Assembly: GCA_025766275.1 (NCBI GenBank)
Contig: JAFKAC010000028.1
Location: 372,001-436,000 of the forward strand
Direction of reading: 5' to 3'
DNA: 64,000 nucleotides
Origin: Lactarius indigo
Taxonomy: Eukaryota; Basidiomycota; Agaricomycetes; Russulales; Russulaceae
This document shows, piece by piece, positions 33,831 through 47,400 of this stretch; positions within the stretch are counted from its first letter, which is position 1; each line of letters starts with the position of its first letter. The translations under genes were made by a program, and so were the position numbers. The notes under the pieces were generated by a model. That model was not told the origin of the DNA. It worked only from the letters and a program-made list of their open reading frames with translations, and did not search any database.

Positions 33831-34442
33831 ATGACCATAATATCCCCTTCGTTATGCTTCCGCCCCGTAATTTAAAGTCTACGAATACCCGTTATGTTAT
33901 GTGGGTTCAAGGGACTTTGTGAGGTGTACCAGATTATAAAGATATCGATATTTAGAGCCAGTCACGCGTTGAGCGACGCAGTCCGAGTCTGCCGTTTGTT
34001 TACTCATAATTGATGGAATTATGAATTATGTGTTGAAGTGATGTAAATTCTCGGTACCGTATCGATTCTCCCGTTCGTATCCGCATGGATGTTGTGCCAT
34101 TGCAACGAAGTGCCAAGGCTTAATATCGATTATCCCTCATTGCGGTCCTGTGCCAGTGAAAGGCCGACTCCTTGAAGTCTTCGTTCATTCGCGTCTGATC
34201 AGTGTCATTTCTTGGTCTCCGGCTTTTGCTCCCATTAGAATCCCAGAAAGTCTAGCGATGTCGAGGCTGGGAGGTGGACACCGGCGTGACCTCTTACTTA
34301 CGCTCTTGGGAACAAACTTCGTCTACTTATCGATTCTTTCCGGAACCCACCTACCTGTCCGACACACTCATCGCAAAGCTGTGCGTCCAGTGACTTCGAA
34401 GTGGGTTATATAAACGACGCAACAGGAGCTACACGTATGCAC
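33831..34442. other. Convergent intergenic region, no gene recognised
   Basis: It lies between the 3' ends of P450-1 (plus) and the MBOAT gene (minus). I see only AT-rich likely 3' UTR sequence. Confidence 0.5.
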
Positions 34443-36801
34443 TTAACATCGACGCTGTATCCCTCGGCGTAGTTCTTCCTCCCTGGTCAATCGAAAAGCC
34501 CAGTCAGCAATAAATCGGGCTGGATCCAACAACAACAACGACACCACCACGTACCTGTACTCGAACATGAGTTGCACGCCGACGAACAGGCACGCACAAG
34601 CGCCGAACAAGAAGCGAATGCCTGCAACGTTTGCGCGTCCCCCCAATCAGCAAAGAGGGGGCCCAACAATAGTTCTCAAAAAAGACGTACCCGCCCAGCT
34701 GCCGATCAGTTCATGCGCGAAATACTGCGCGCCGTCGATGCCGAGAACGAACCCGACCAGATTCGCGCCCATCATTAACAAGACGTTGCACACCCCGCCA
34801 GCCGCGCACGCATGATGGTACCACCACTTGTCCCCGAACTACGCAAAAAATGAGCTTCACGTCCCAAGTCGTCCGTTCCCCCCGCCTGCACGTACCAGCG
34901 ACGGCGGGAACGCCTTCCTCGCCGCGACTTCCGGTAGAATGAACAGCGCGGCGAGCCAGCCCCAAGCCAACAGCCTTGGGCTCAGGTCGTGCCAGAGCGC
35001 GACGAATGTAAAGACGACGATGCTGGTCGCGGCGAGCCGCTGCGTGCCGCCGAGCGGGACGTAGAGGTATCGCACGATCCAGAGGTTGTACGAGCGATGC
35101 CATGCGCGCCAAAAGCCCAGCGCCGAGTAGTTGTTCGCCATGCAGCGTACCATATTCTCAGGGGGGTCGAGCCCGTCCACGAGTGCCCACAGGCGGAAGA
35201 AACGCCAGGGTAGCAGCAGCTTTACGTTAGTTCATCAGCCCACTTTTGTCCCGTGGATTTATTTTTACGCACTTTGAGCCAGACGAAAATGAGGTTCCAA
35301 AAGCCGACCATGGACAGTTGGGCGGGAGTCATGCCGCCCCACGCGTGCGCGTCCTTGATCGCGACGACGTACATCACGTGTATGAGCGTTTCCATCGTAA
35401 GCAGTCCGATGAGAAATCGGACCGCGTATCGAGCCGTCGCCCGCGGCGCGATCTCTTTTGGGCGCGAGAGCTAGATTCGCCAAAAAAAACGCCTGTAGCA
35501 GGGGCTACGGAACGAGAGATGGGGGTGCGCACCTGCCACATGAAATCGTTAAAGGTAAGTATCGGGCCCGCGATGTAGAGCGGCGCGTAGAGCGCGTACG
35601 CGAGATAATTCTTCAAGGTGTACGTGGCGCGCGGGTGGTACACAGCCGCGCGCTTCTTGTCGGTTAACGCGCCTCCAGGCTGTGATCACTCTGCGTCAGC
35701 CCCGTGAACTCGCGAGGACGTTAACGAGTAGGAGGATGTCGTACGTCCGCGATGCCGATATGGTTGCAGGCCCAATGGTAGTCAATGCTGAACGACACGA
35801 GGCGCAACATGGTAATGTTAAAGCTGACGTGCCAACGAGGATATACCCCACGCCAGCCGTCCTGTCAAGGGGCAATTAACTCCAAGGTAAAACGTGCGGT
35901 AATGAGCACGGCGTACCAGGAAGGCAAATCCCGAGTGCAAATTAGCAAAGGCATAGCCTCCGTACCACTCGTTCGCAACGAGCACAGCACCATTGAAGAG
36001 CCACGTGGCTGGAACGGCAAGCCGTGTTCCGGCCGTCGCTTTGGCAAGTACATAGTTTGCTGATAATATGATAAGGACCTTGATAATACTGGCACCGTGT
36101 AGGACGGAAAGCATGAGTAGTGAGAAGATAAGATAGAAAGGGATGCGGTGCAGGTTATTAGTCGGAGATGAGTCGCGGAGAATGGGGCGCGTGTAGACAT
36201 ATTTGAGAGCGAAGAAGGCGGCCATGAGCGCGGCGAGGGCCGGGAGGTTTAGACGAAAGGAGCGGTACTGTGCATCGCTGTTGTCCTGTGATAGCACGTC
36301 AGCATATTTGAACGTGTGAATAAACGGTCAGGGAATTTCGAAAGATTCATGACGGGTGACATGGATATTGAGTAGTAACGCGGAACAACAATAACTACAA
36401 GAAGCAAGACTCACAACTTTGCTTCCAGGTAACCAGCCATCAGCTAACCTATGCCGATACAATTCGTAATTGGGAAGTGTTTCTGAGACGAATGCCGTCT
36501 GAGTTGGGGGAGCCAGTATGGATGAGAAGAAAATACACGCACTGGAGCTGACCTCGATGGGTGTGTAGACCATCCACGAAAATGCGACGGTAAATACGAG
36601 ATAATAGAGGAAGAACTCGTACGTTCGCCATCGTGGGGGCTGCGGTTCGCCCGCTGCGTGTGCTGAGGGCGCGTCAACGGTAAGGCGGACGATACCGCCT
36701 CGGCGCTGTAACTTGTCGGGGTCGTTTTCGCCGGTGATGACCTCGAGCTGGGAGCGGGGACCTGCAGGCATTTGAAGAGTAAAGTCTCCCTGTGCTAACA
36801 T
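34443..36801 (-). CDS. Gup1-like MBOAT O-acyltransferase, 574 aa
   Basis: Ten exons on the minus strand: 36801-36553, 36498-36415, 36285-35917, 35861-35745, 35679-35533, 35452-35273, 35219-34896, 34838-34691, 34621-34555, 34482-34443 (1,725 bases, divisible by three). Multiple hydrophobic segments run through it. Family motifs are [62 protein letters not shown] and the putative catalytic His in [10 protein letters not shown]. Yeast Gup1 (560 aa) remodels GPI anchors by acylation in the ER and also affects glycerol uptake. The same role is inferred here. Several decayed fragments of this gene lie near the NLR genes. Confidence 0.9.
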
Positions 36802-37001
36802 CCGTATCGATGGGACATACGGTTAACGGTCGACGTTGGAGTAGCGGCGCGCTGGACGGTCGGATTACGGGATTGTCGTGAAGGATGTGACATTGATCTG
36901 GTAAGACTTGTCACAGAACACTTTCAAAAGCCTCTGCCAGCGATAAAGGCCAGTGAGTGAGTGAGCGCACCAGAACACACCCGCCTCGCGCCCTTTGTCT
37001 C
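36802..37001. promoter_or_regulatory. Divergent promoter region, MBOAT gene and CK2 beta
   Basis: Only 200 bases separate the two start codons, so both promoters must lie here. No TATA box is evident. Confidence 0.5.
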
Positions 37002-38116
37002 ATGCTTCGACGAACAGTGGACGACGCATCGACAGGCTCAGACTCGGATTACTCCAAGTAAGCCCATCTAACCCCCGTCATCAGCGCCAGCCGAGCTCAC
37101 ACACACACGCTCAACCGCAAAGCTCCTGGATATCCTGGTTCCTCTCATCCAAGGGGAACGAGTATTTCTGCGAAGTTGAGGAGGATTACATCCTCGATCG
37201 CTTCAACCTCACTGGCCTCAATACCGAAGTCCAAAACTACACCCAGGCCTTGGACCTGATCACCGATAATCTCGGTGCGTGTCCACATCTTCCTCCTACG
37301 CCTTCCAGTCACCTACATAACACCGAGCGCAGATGACGACTTTCAGGAGGAGCTTCGAGGGTCATTAGACATCCAGGCACGGTTACTTTACGGGCTCATC
37401 CACGCTCGCTGGATAGTAACCGCGCGTGGACTGGCCAAGATGGTTCGTCCTGCCTCCTCCCATCCAAAACCCCAAACCCTCTCTCAGACAAAAAAAAAAA
37501 AAAAAACAGCTAGACAAGTACAAAAAAGCCGATTTCGGGCGATGCCCACGCGTGCTCTGCCAGGGCCAGCCGCTGCTCCCGATCGGGCTCACGGACGTGC
37601 CGTACGAAAAGTCCGTCAAGCTGTACTGCGGACGGTGCGAGGACATCTACTCGCCCAAGTCGTCGCGCCACGGCTCGATCGACGGCGCGTACTTCGGCAC
37701 GTCCTTCCCGCACCTCCTCTTCCTCGTCTACCCCTCCCTCTTACCGCCCAAGAGCGGCCCGACGGACCCCACGCGCGGCACAGGCGCGGTCGGCCTCGTG
37801 CCAGGCGCCGGTGCGACGGTGGACGACCCGCGCCGGCGCGGGCGTGCGCGCGAGGATTTGGTCGAGGGCTCGGATGGCCTCGGTGATACTATCAATACTG
37901 CGGCGGTCGCGCTGCGGGCGGAGCGGTATCGCCCGCGCATATTTGGGTTCCAGGTGAACGAGGTCGCGAAGCTGCAGCGCTGGCAGGAGGCCGTGCGGGA
38001 CAGGTGCGTTACGCATGCATTTCTTCTTTTCCCGGGGAGGCCGCCTCTGACAGAGTGCTTGTATTCTATATATATACAGACAAGTCGCGCGCCTTGAAGC
38101 GCTCGAGGGCCCTTAG
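37002..38116 (+). CDS. CKB1: Casein kinase 2 regulatory (beta) subunit, 282 aa
   Basis: Five exons: 37002-37057, 37123-37274, 37333-37442, 37510-38003, 38080-38116 (849 bases, divisible by three). It carries the highly conserved block [23 protein letters not shown], then [30 protein letters not shown], the four-cysteine zinc site CPRVLC ... CGRC that dimerises the subunit, and [22 protein letters not shown] roughly 50-residue insertion after PPKSG precedes [13 protein letters not shown], which is common in fungal forms. The protein forms the core dimer of CK2 and steers substrate choice. Intron 3 ends in a long A tract. The paralog CKB2 is an alternative symbol. Confidence 0.95.
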
Positions 38117-39966
38117 ACGGACTTTGTACTTGTACTCGCCCTTGTTTTTCCCAATCTTACGTCTTTGTGTATATTCTTTTGTTCTCGTTCTGTGTTGCGT
38201 ATAACCTTTATTTCCATCTCCTTCGATGTGAAAGTGTCGGTTGGTAAGTTAAGTTAGCATCAGTGATCTCTCTGATTGGACAAGGGGATCATATCTCGTT
38301 GGCCACGAGACCCACATGCCTTACTGTGCTCCGATAAGTCCGAATTTTGTCCGCCGATGGAACGAACCGTCCCGTCCGAGTCGCACGCCCTGGGGAAACA
38401 CATTGTGCCCGTCGCAGTCCGAGCGAGGTGCGCTTACCAGTGTGGGGGGGCACAACTCTGCCGGCGGCAAATTGATCGCCCCCCTGGAGCACGGCGAGAC
38501 GAGATTTTTTCACTCGCTTTCCCACGAGAATTTTATCGGGTCCATCTTTCGAAACAGAATCTTGATGCCCCTTCACAAGTTGGTCCTGGATACGACTGAC
38601 GCCGCGTTGGCAATTACTGTAAGCCTGATGCGAACGACGTCTTTTAAGGAACAAACAGCTGCGAGCGGGTCAGACGGCCATTCGCCATCATGCTCTCTCT
38701 TCCAACGGCCGCCGTAAGCTACATGTGCATTCACCACCGATAGCTTCCGTCCGTTGTGTCTATTTCTGTTGTGGCACGGTGCCAGTGATATCTACCCCGC
38801 ACGCGACCGAAAAAGGCAAGGAAAAAGGCGTCGAAACTTCCATAATTAATTATTAATAGAGGTTTATTTTCGGTACGTGTGAGTTACTATACAGTGGTGT
38901 ATTCCTGTTTGTGGAAATCATCGTAAAGCTTTGACTCCCCTGCGCGCTACGGTGCCTTTTGTGCTTTCCCTACAGCAAGCAGTACAGTACGATTCTGAAA
39001 CCAAAAATAGCTTTTTTTTTTTTTTTCACAAACAAGTTTCAAGTTGAGAAAAAAAAAAACTAGCTTTGTGTTCTGGGAGCGATTCAGAGTTTGATTCAGC
39101 GCTGCGAGTGCATGATGGTTCAAAAGATCATCTTCGTCGTCGTCGTCCATCAACGTCATCGCTCCGTGCATTTGTGTCCACACGCGGCCCGCTATGGGAG
39201 AAAACTCCGAAACCGCGACACGATCTCAGCTGGGGGCCTAGACACGAAAGATAGCTCGCTCTCACCACCTGCCGGCCCTGGCCCACATGAGTTCCTTCCA
39301 TGAGGACGTCCCATCATAGTACCATGTGCATTTGTGATTGATGCGGTATTGCTTCCCTACTTGAGACTCGGAGCGGTTGAAGGGCCATTGGGTAAGTTTT
39401 TTTTTTTAACACTGCGGTGCGACCGCAGTGTTGGGTCATGTCTAGGCATACATGCGGTACTAGTGTACATGTGTACGGTACAGCTTCGTGAAACGGGGGA
39501 GACAGGAACGACTCACTGGTATCCTAAATAGGGATAAAAGCACCTACACCTCGAGCCAATTGCAGCAAAAAATGACGTCAGTGGCGTGGTCGCGAATTAT
39601 GCGAATATGCGTAAAAGGGGGGGTTGTAGGGCGTTAATGGGGGGGGGCGTGAAAGATCGTGGCGCAGGGGTGATTACAACAGTGTGCAAAACTGTACTAA
39701 ACTTAAGTACAAAGGACGTTATATCTTGTGGTGGGTATGCATTCGTCACCATCTATGTCCGTGTATTTTTAGATAGATCTCGTGTTTGTCGTGGGGTTCC
39801 CAGGGGGAAGAGTGAGGAGGTAGGAGGGAGGGGGGGTATGGGTATGCAGGCGGCACGCTGTGTATAGGTAGGGGGTAGCGGTGTTGGGGTTGGGGACGAG
39901 ATCCCTGAGAGTCTTGTGAAGCGCACGTAGGGTACGTGCACGAGGGAAGGGAGGGAGGATGCCGTC
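38117..39966. other. Intergenic between convergent genes, no gene recognised
   Basis: No protein-like frame stands out. It contains T and A tracts at 39010-39026 and 39050-39058 and a perfect hairpin at 39408-39432. Confidence 0.45.
39408..39432. repeat. Perfect 11-base inverted repeat with 3-base loop
   Basis: AACACTGCGGT, loop GCG, ACCGCAGTGTT, directly after a run of ten T residues. It lies between two convergent transcription units, so it might fold in RNA of either. Its function is unknown. Confidence 0.7.
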
Positions 39967-41931
39967 TCACGCTATTCGCACATTCACGTCGAGCGCAAAC
40001 AAATCCATCCGCACATCGTTTTCTAGGTGCGCCGCCTTGGCTCGTTCCTGGAGGAGGCCCCATTGGACCCACCAATTGTCCGCTTCGTCCTCTGCGTCGT
40101 ACCCGAACAGCTCGCGGTTGCGGTCCCACTGCGCGACGGTGCCGTCTTCCAGCACGTTCCGGCCCTGGTCGTGCCTTGCGCGCATCATTTTGTCTCGCAT
40201 CTCGGTCATCTCTCCCGTGGGTACCATCATGAATTTGATGTTCCCGATGTCGAGCGCCCGGTTCGACTGGCAACGCCCCTCGCGCAAGTTTTGGAACGCG
40301 TATAGGAACGACCGTATTTGTTCTTCCCTGCCTAGGTGCGAGAACAGCTTGGCGAGCACAGAGGCGTCCTCTAAGCTCATGCTAGGACCATACATAACTG
40401 CGGGCTGCGAGCAGACGCTGGTCAGTGATAGCCGCTGGGGTGCAGTGCAAATAGTACCGGGAATGGATGTGCGGCGGAGCCAATGATGACCAAACGCCCG
40501 GTTTCGTGTACCCACTCTTCCGGGATGATGCGCTCCATCATCCGGATTCGAGTTGGACGCGCTAGTCGCCCCAATTTTTGGATTCTGAAGAGGAACAGCT
40601 GAGTGGACGCGAAGGGTGTGTGCTAGTTGGTGGGGTCTCAGACTGACCGTGGCTCAGTGCCAGATAAGTAAGGAGCGAACTGCTCGGGTGATAAGATATC
40701 GTCCCATCCTTCCGTCGCACCGTCATCTATGGCGTAAAAGTGAAATGCAAGGTCTAGATCTTGAGATGGCCCCTGGAAGTAATTTAGATGTAACAAATGG
40801 GGTACCGCCATCAGGTTACCGTCACTTACGATAGGACAGCAGAGCGACGCTCGCTCATGGCCAAACCACGCCCACTGCGAGACCTTGTGGATTGAGTTTG
40901 GGTCATCATTCAGCGTCAAGGGGAGAATGCTTTGAGTTACCTGCTCTCGTTGCAACAACGAAGAGAGCTCGGGATCGGCGCGAATGGAATCGCCCGGTAT
41001 AACCGAACTGATAGACAATTAAGAAGAGGTCAAAAGAAGCGAAGTATCGACACTCACTCAAACAACATAACTCCAGTACCATTGGGGGGATCATCTGGAC
41101 AAAGAAATTTGCGACACAAGCCGCGACTACCGTCTGCCCCAACAATGACGTCTGCTTGTATGACTTCACCTGAAGCTAGACGCAACGAACGGCAATCTGC
41201 AGCGATCTCTACTACCTCTGCGTTTGTTCGTGTGACGGCACCAAGCTCGAGAGCGGCTTCTAGCAGGAGCTTGCGAAGACGATAGTGCTATATAGAACAA
41301 GAAACACAAGTTGGGAAAGTTGGAGCGGAGGTGGGAATATGAGACACTCACAGACACAGCTGTGAATTCCCCACCTGCCTCCTGAACCAGCTCATATTCC
41401 CACTGGTGAATGCCGAGCAGGAACGCATTCTCGACTAATCCGGATAAGTGGAGGACGGACAATGAGAACGGTGGACAGGAGGGAATCAAAGGGGGACTGA
41501 GCGTACGCCTGGAGATGATTAAGCGATCTACGGGGGTTCCAATGTCGTCCACATCGCCATTCATGCCCCAGTAATTGAAGATTTTGGTCATATTCGGCGG
41601 CATGCGGATTCCGCGACGTTTGCTCGACTGGGCGAGCAAAGGCGGGATGGGGATGGCAGACAAGGAAGGGAGGAGAGTGAGGTACTCACTCCGACGAAAT
41701 TCGGATCTTTTTCGAGAACAGTGACCTGGTGCCCAACGCGTCGTAACGCGACCGCACAAGCAAGACCGGCCGCGCCACCCCCAACAATGACAAATCGGAT
41801 TTGGAGGGTTGCCTTCTTTGCAGTTGCATGACTACGCTTCTGGGGACGATAGGGGTCGAGATAAGCACCATGGCTGAGGACAGAACGGGGAAAGAGAGAT
41901 ATACAGGATGGGGTATTTGAACTTTTGCCAT
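39967..41931 (-). CDS. FAD-dependent monooxygenase, salicylate hydroxylase type
   Basis: Minus-strand exons: first exon ending at 41690, then 41627-41507, 41434-41352, 41287-41058, 41007-40830, 40772-40648, 40584-40458, 40404-39967. The seven downstream exons total 1,302 bases (divisible by three). Motifs are the Rossmann FAD site VGGGAAGLACAVALRR, the DG motif VIVGADGSRG, and a GSAAHP motif (GD is usual) near the end. Such enzymes hydroxylate aromatic rings with NAD(P)H and oxygen. The start is not settled: no in-frame ATG precedes the FAD motif within the first exon, so an upstream exon is likely. The 41931 boundary is an estimate. Expected length is about 450-480 aa. Confidence 0.82.
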
Positions 41932-44452
41932 GGATATCGAGTGAGTGGGATTGATTCAGGGATGGCGGAAACGGTACGAGATGAGGGAGAGTCGCTGCAC
42001 GGATACGTAGCACAAAAGGAGTCTACTCACTCACATATACAAAGGCGATTTGATTGCACAGGTCCCGGTAATCTGGCGCTCCGCCGAAAAAAAGGGGGCT
42101 AACACCTTGGGTAAAACACTTATCTTTATGCAATTGTGTCCCCAGAACGGGGGTCAATCTGATCTTGCCCTTGTATTTTTTAAAAAACATTTTAATTTTG
42201 TATTTATTCCCGACCGTCGTTGTCTGCAGGCAATGGTCGGGTTGTGCATCGCCACCTTTCACATCGCAAGTGGGTCGGTTCTCTTTCGAAGTGTTTGAGA
42301 TCTGCCTCGGGCGTTCCAGGAGTTTGTCTCGGATTACGGAACCTATCCACGCGTTCGCACCCACCCCTGGCTTCGATTCCCACTTCTGGCCGATGGGCTA
42401 TCACCGAATAAATCCAATATCTCCCCATAGCCACCGCAGCCAGGTGTCATCTCTCCCCCCGCCACATTGCACCTGCCAAGCACCCCAGAATAGCGCACAG
42501 AGTCACCTCGTGACGGGATCAGCGAGTCTGGATGACGCCCGCAAATACTGTTCTGCTCATCCTCGGATCCTGGATTTTAAGCCTCGTCCAAGGCCACTAA
42601 AATCTTGCCACATAAGTTTACCCTCTATAGTATAGTCGCGAATTTTTGGTTTCTTCTTCTTCCCCTCCGGTAATCGGTCGCCAGTGACCAACTGCCGCGA
42701 CACGCACGAAGAACGTTCCAACATGAAACCGGTGAGTGCAGGTATCCTGTCCGGCTTCATACGGCGCCGATCCAGAGTTAGAACACGCACAGCAGTTTTC
42801 TACCAATCAGAGGAATATCCGGTAACTCCCTTCGCCAAGCTGTACGGCGTTCTTATTTCCGTTTGGTTAGATGCATTTTATTGCTGGCGTAAGTTCTCCC
42901 ACAATTGCTTGCAACGTGGATGTCGTAGTGGAAGCCAAACTCGAAGCATCCAGACGGGGATCACGAAGTCTTCAGGACGCTTACAGTATACCTCGCGCTA
43001 ATATCAAGGTACGTACAGTTACTACATTATCTCCATTTTACCGACATCGTCACATTCCATGATGGGATAACAGCGTACGCCATGATATTCTAAAACAAAA
43101 AGGAAAACAAAAAAAATGATGCCGATATGCCAGTTAGTCGGCAGTTCCTAATAGAGAAGAACGTGGCGGGTGAATCTGTCTTGGCTTTCACCGATGATGA
43201 TCCAGGTCGGGGTGCCTTGGTGCCAGAAATGCTTCCGACACAGTAGACATGTCAACGGCGATTGGCATCAGCCAGCGAGGGAACGACGCAGCGCCGGAAC
43301 AACGGAAATATCAAGCTTCCAGAAGGCACGAACCCACAGGACCTGGATCGGGGGCAGTACAGTGCACCCGTAAACACCCTATGAGACCGGAACTTGGTAT
43401 GAGTGAAGGCTGTATCTTCGAGCTCCAGGATGCACGGGTGAGACTTTTTATTTTTATTTTTTTGCTATCCCCAACTGACGCGTACACTGGGCGAGACATT
43501 CTGACAAGACACGGGGTGTGTAGATCGGCCAAACGACCCTGCCCGATACCTCCGATTTGCAAGCTTAGACGATGCGCGTTCCAGTGACGGGAAGCGCAAC
43601 CATTGGAGATATACCTGCGGCGCACCATGCCCGCTTCGACTAATAGACTAGCCCTCAACTTCTCCTGTCCGGCGGCACCACTGGCTTAATTCGCGGTCGA
43701 TGTGGGGAGGTTGAAGTCGACGGTTGAAATTGATCACATCTAATATCGCTTGGCGCTCCGGTATCTAATTTGTTCTCCGATAGAGGCGCTAACGCGCGGT
43801 CCGGTAGTCCACTAGGGACTTTTTTGTAGTCACTCATGGTCCCACTCTCCGGTGTACTGCATGTGTACAATTCGCAAATGGAAACAGGATGGCCTACATT
43901 TTCTGATAACAGAACCAGGTGTGTCACGGATGAGCTAGAATTTACGTCTTGTCAGGACACCCATCGTCCTACCCTGCCCACGATTGGACGCCATTTAGGA
44001 CACGCCCCTCACTTTTACTATATATATTACACTGCTTCCCATTCAGGGAATCGACAACAAGTGGTGAGGGATGTTATGTGGCGCCAATTGCGTGTTGTAT
44101 GTGCCTCGCGATTCTTATTGTCAGATAGAATCGCATGGCTTGTCACGTGATCTGTCAAGCTGTATGTCCGGTACTGTGACGAACGTTCGCTCTCCTGGCG
44201 TATACCGTCCACATGCGTGCCCAAGGCAGAGCCCGGCGAGCGTTCCTCGGATTCGAAAGTTGAAACACCTCCCCGACGCACTGCCTCCTAACGAACAAAT
44301 TTCGTCTTCACTCTGCTTGCGAAACTTGTAGCCGTGCGACCTCAGGCTGACCCCAGCAACACGAGTTGGAATAATGTCATATCTTGTACCACAACACAAC
44401 GTAACATACATATACAGTGGAATTGACCCCGAGCCCAACCTTCGCCAAACCC
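41932..44452. other. Intergenic, no gene recognised apart from a possible 5' exon
   Basis: About 2.5 kb separate the FAD monooxygenase from the 3' end of NLR-3. The first exon of the monooxygenase may lie at its left edge. The frames seen in the rest are short and show no family resemblance. Confidence 0.4.
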
Positions 44453-47400
44453 TTACACTCCACCCACTGGCATGCCCGGGACGTACTCTGACAACAACTG
44501 CGCGATCTCCCTATATCCATACGTCAATGCGACTTGATATGGCGTCCTTCCGTAGACATCCCGCAATTGTACATCTGCTCCCCGCCCGAGTAGTGACCAT
44601 ACGACTTCGATTTGACCATTGCCCGACGCCATGTGCAGCGGAGTAGAACCTTGTCGCTGAGAGGCATTTATATTGGCGTTGTTGTCGAGTAACGACCGCA
44701 CAACGTTGTTATGCCCAATTCGTGCTGCCACGTGCAACGGGGTCCAACCGTCTCCCTCCTGTGAGTTCACATCCGCGCTATTATCGATCAGGAACTGCAC
44801 AACGTCGATATGCCCAAACCGTGCAGCCTTGTGCAATGGAGTCCACTGGCAGCCATCAATGTCCCGCGTGTTCACATCCGCGCCGTATTTGATTAACGTC
44901 CTCGCAAATTCGAGTTGCCCGTCCATCAATGCCACGTTCAACGGAGTCTGGAGTTGTTCGTCCCGTTCGTCGACATCTGCGCCGCAGTCAAGTAGTCTCT
45001 GAAGTACGTCAAGACGCCCGCCCTCCAATGCGCTATGTAGCGAATTGCCCTCATCATCATCAGATGATTCACCACTGTATAGAGCTCGTAAATCTCCTAA
45101 ACGCCTCTCCAGGAAGCTCGTAATGTCGCGGTTCCGGCTCTCATGCGCAAGATCTAAGGGCGTTTTTTCGCTGCTATCCCGCATGCACATGTCTGCGCCA
45201 GAATCAACGAGCAGCTCTACGAGACTGAGGTGTCCATTCTGTGCAGCCGAATGTGATGGAGTCCGGCCCTCGTTGTCCTGTGAATTGACATTTGAGCCGC
45301 GCTTGATCAATAGGCGCGCAACCTCGAGCTTCCCATTTCCCGATGCCAGGTCCAATGGAGTCTTCTGGTCTTCATCCCTCACGTCGACTTCTGCACCGCG
45401 CTCGATTAGCAACTCTGAAACTTTGAGATGTCCATTAGCTGATGCGAGATGAAGTGAAGACCGGAGAGCCGCTGTCTGGACATTTATATCCGCCCTATGA
45501 TCGAGTAAAAGCCGCACGACGTCCGCGTGACCATATCGTGACGATGAATGCAGCGACGTCCAGCCCCTCTTGCCGATTGAATTAACGTCGGCTTGATGGT
45601 CGATCAGAAAGCGTGATACCGCTATGTGTCCGCCCAATGACGCCAGGATCAATGGTGTGTCGTTATTCCCATTCCTGACGTGGACATCAGCCCCAAGGTC
45701 GAGTAAAAGCTGTACGATGTCGAGATGCCCATTTCGTGTGGCTGCGTGGAGAGGAGTCCAGCCTTTCTTGTCACGGCAGTCAATTTCTGCTCCATGCCCA
45801 ATTAGACAGCGAGCAACTTCATGCTTGCCCTTGCGCGATGCGAATTTCAAAGGAGTCTCCTCGTCTATGTTTCGCGTGTTGACGTCCACGTCACATTTAA
45901 GTAATGTCTCCACGAGGTCGAGGGACCCGTATCGTGATGCATTGTGCAGTGGTGTGTCACCGTCTTTATCTTTGGCCATCGTATCTGCGCCTTGCTCGAT
46001 GAGGAAGTGAGCGACTTCGACGTTCCCCGAACGGGACGCCACGTGTAATGGCGTTTCCTGGTCCAGAGTCGTCTTGTCGAGTGCTGCGTCATGTTGGAAT
46101 AGTAATTGAACAACCTCAAGCTGGGATGGTACAAGGGATGCTATGTGCAAAGGGGTCCACCCATTGATATTTACGGACGCTACATCTGCCCCGTGCTTGA
46201 GCAGCATCCGACAAACATCCAGTTCTCCAGAACGTGCCGCGAGAAACAATGGGGTATTGCGGGTGTTGTCTGTCTGGACGTTGACGTCCGCTTGATGCTC
46301 GAGTAACAATTCCACGATGGCACCATGACCACCAATCGCCGCTCTATGTAATGAACTCATGTCCATGGCATCCAGGGCGTTTATATCAGCGCCATTCTGA
46401 AGTAACGCCAGAGCGATGTCGATCTCTCCCTTGACGAATGCCGCATTCAACGCCGTGCCGTAGTTCCCGCCCCTAGCGTCAACATCCACCCTATGCGCGA
46501 CCATGAGATGTTCCGTGAGGCTGCGGAAACCACATAGTGCCGCATAGTATAATGGCTCAGCCGCCGGTTGCGTTGGGTGTACTGTCGCCATCGATCCTCT
46601 CCAAGGACGGTCAACATCATAAATCCACACCCACGTCGCAAAGTAGGGCCCAGTTGAGTCGAACAGACATTCCATCAGACCATGGATACTCGATGACGCG
46701 CCTTCGCATTTGCCGTGGTCGATCCAATACCGAGCCGCGTAGATTGCGAATGGTCGTTTTTCTACTGCGCTCTTGTCGACTTTGTCACCGAGGTTGAGAA
46801 GGACGCTGAGGGAAGCCCGAGCGAGAACCGCGTGGGCGGAATGAGGAACGATGTGATAGCGGGAAAGATGCTCTTCCCCGTTGGCAAGCCGAGACGACAT
46901 CAGGAATTCTTTCACAGAAAAGTGTGAAAATTGAACGACCGCCGAACCATCAACATTGACGACCATGATAAGACTGGAACAAGCAGACAGCACAGCTTGT
47001 TGTGCATCCTCGGGACGCCAGTCACCGCGATATTCCGGATCCTCTCCGGCGTCAAGTCGGACGGCAAGTACCTCGGCGAGCTCTTCGACGCGAAGCGGGC
47101 GAATGGAGATCGCGATGCACTGGAACAGGCGATAGGCGTATGTTTGTTTCGCCTTCTCGATCCCCTGCAATGTACGCTCGTATGTTGCATCTAGGGTTGA
47201 GGGTAATTCTTCGAGAGCACGCCGAATTGCCGGAGGAAAACAGCCACGCAACGCTTCGATTTGACAAAACACCCATCGGAACCTGTGACCGAATGAAAAG
47301 ATAGTTGCGATACAGTAATAGCGACTACTCACATCCCATCTGCCCTCTGGGTGAGTGCATCGATAACCAATTGCCTATCTTCCGGTCTCCACTTGCGCAT

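Noticed and set aside
37275..37886. Alternative plus frame across CK2 beta
   Set aside because: Arg/Ala-rich shadow. The CK2 beta frame has full family conservation.
41686..41931. ATG at 41931 as certain start of the FAD monooxygenase
   Set aside because: It is in a different frame from the FAD motif, and no splice choice I tried joins it in frame. It is used only as an approximate boundary.
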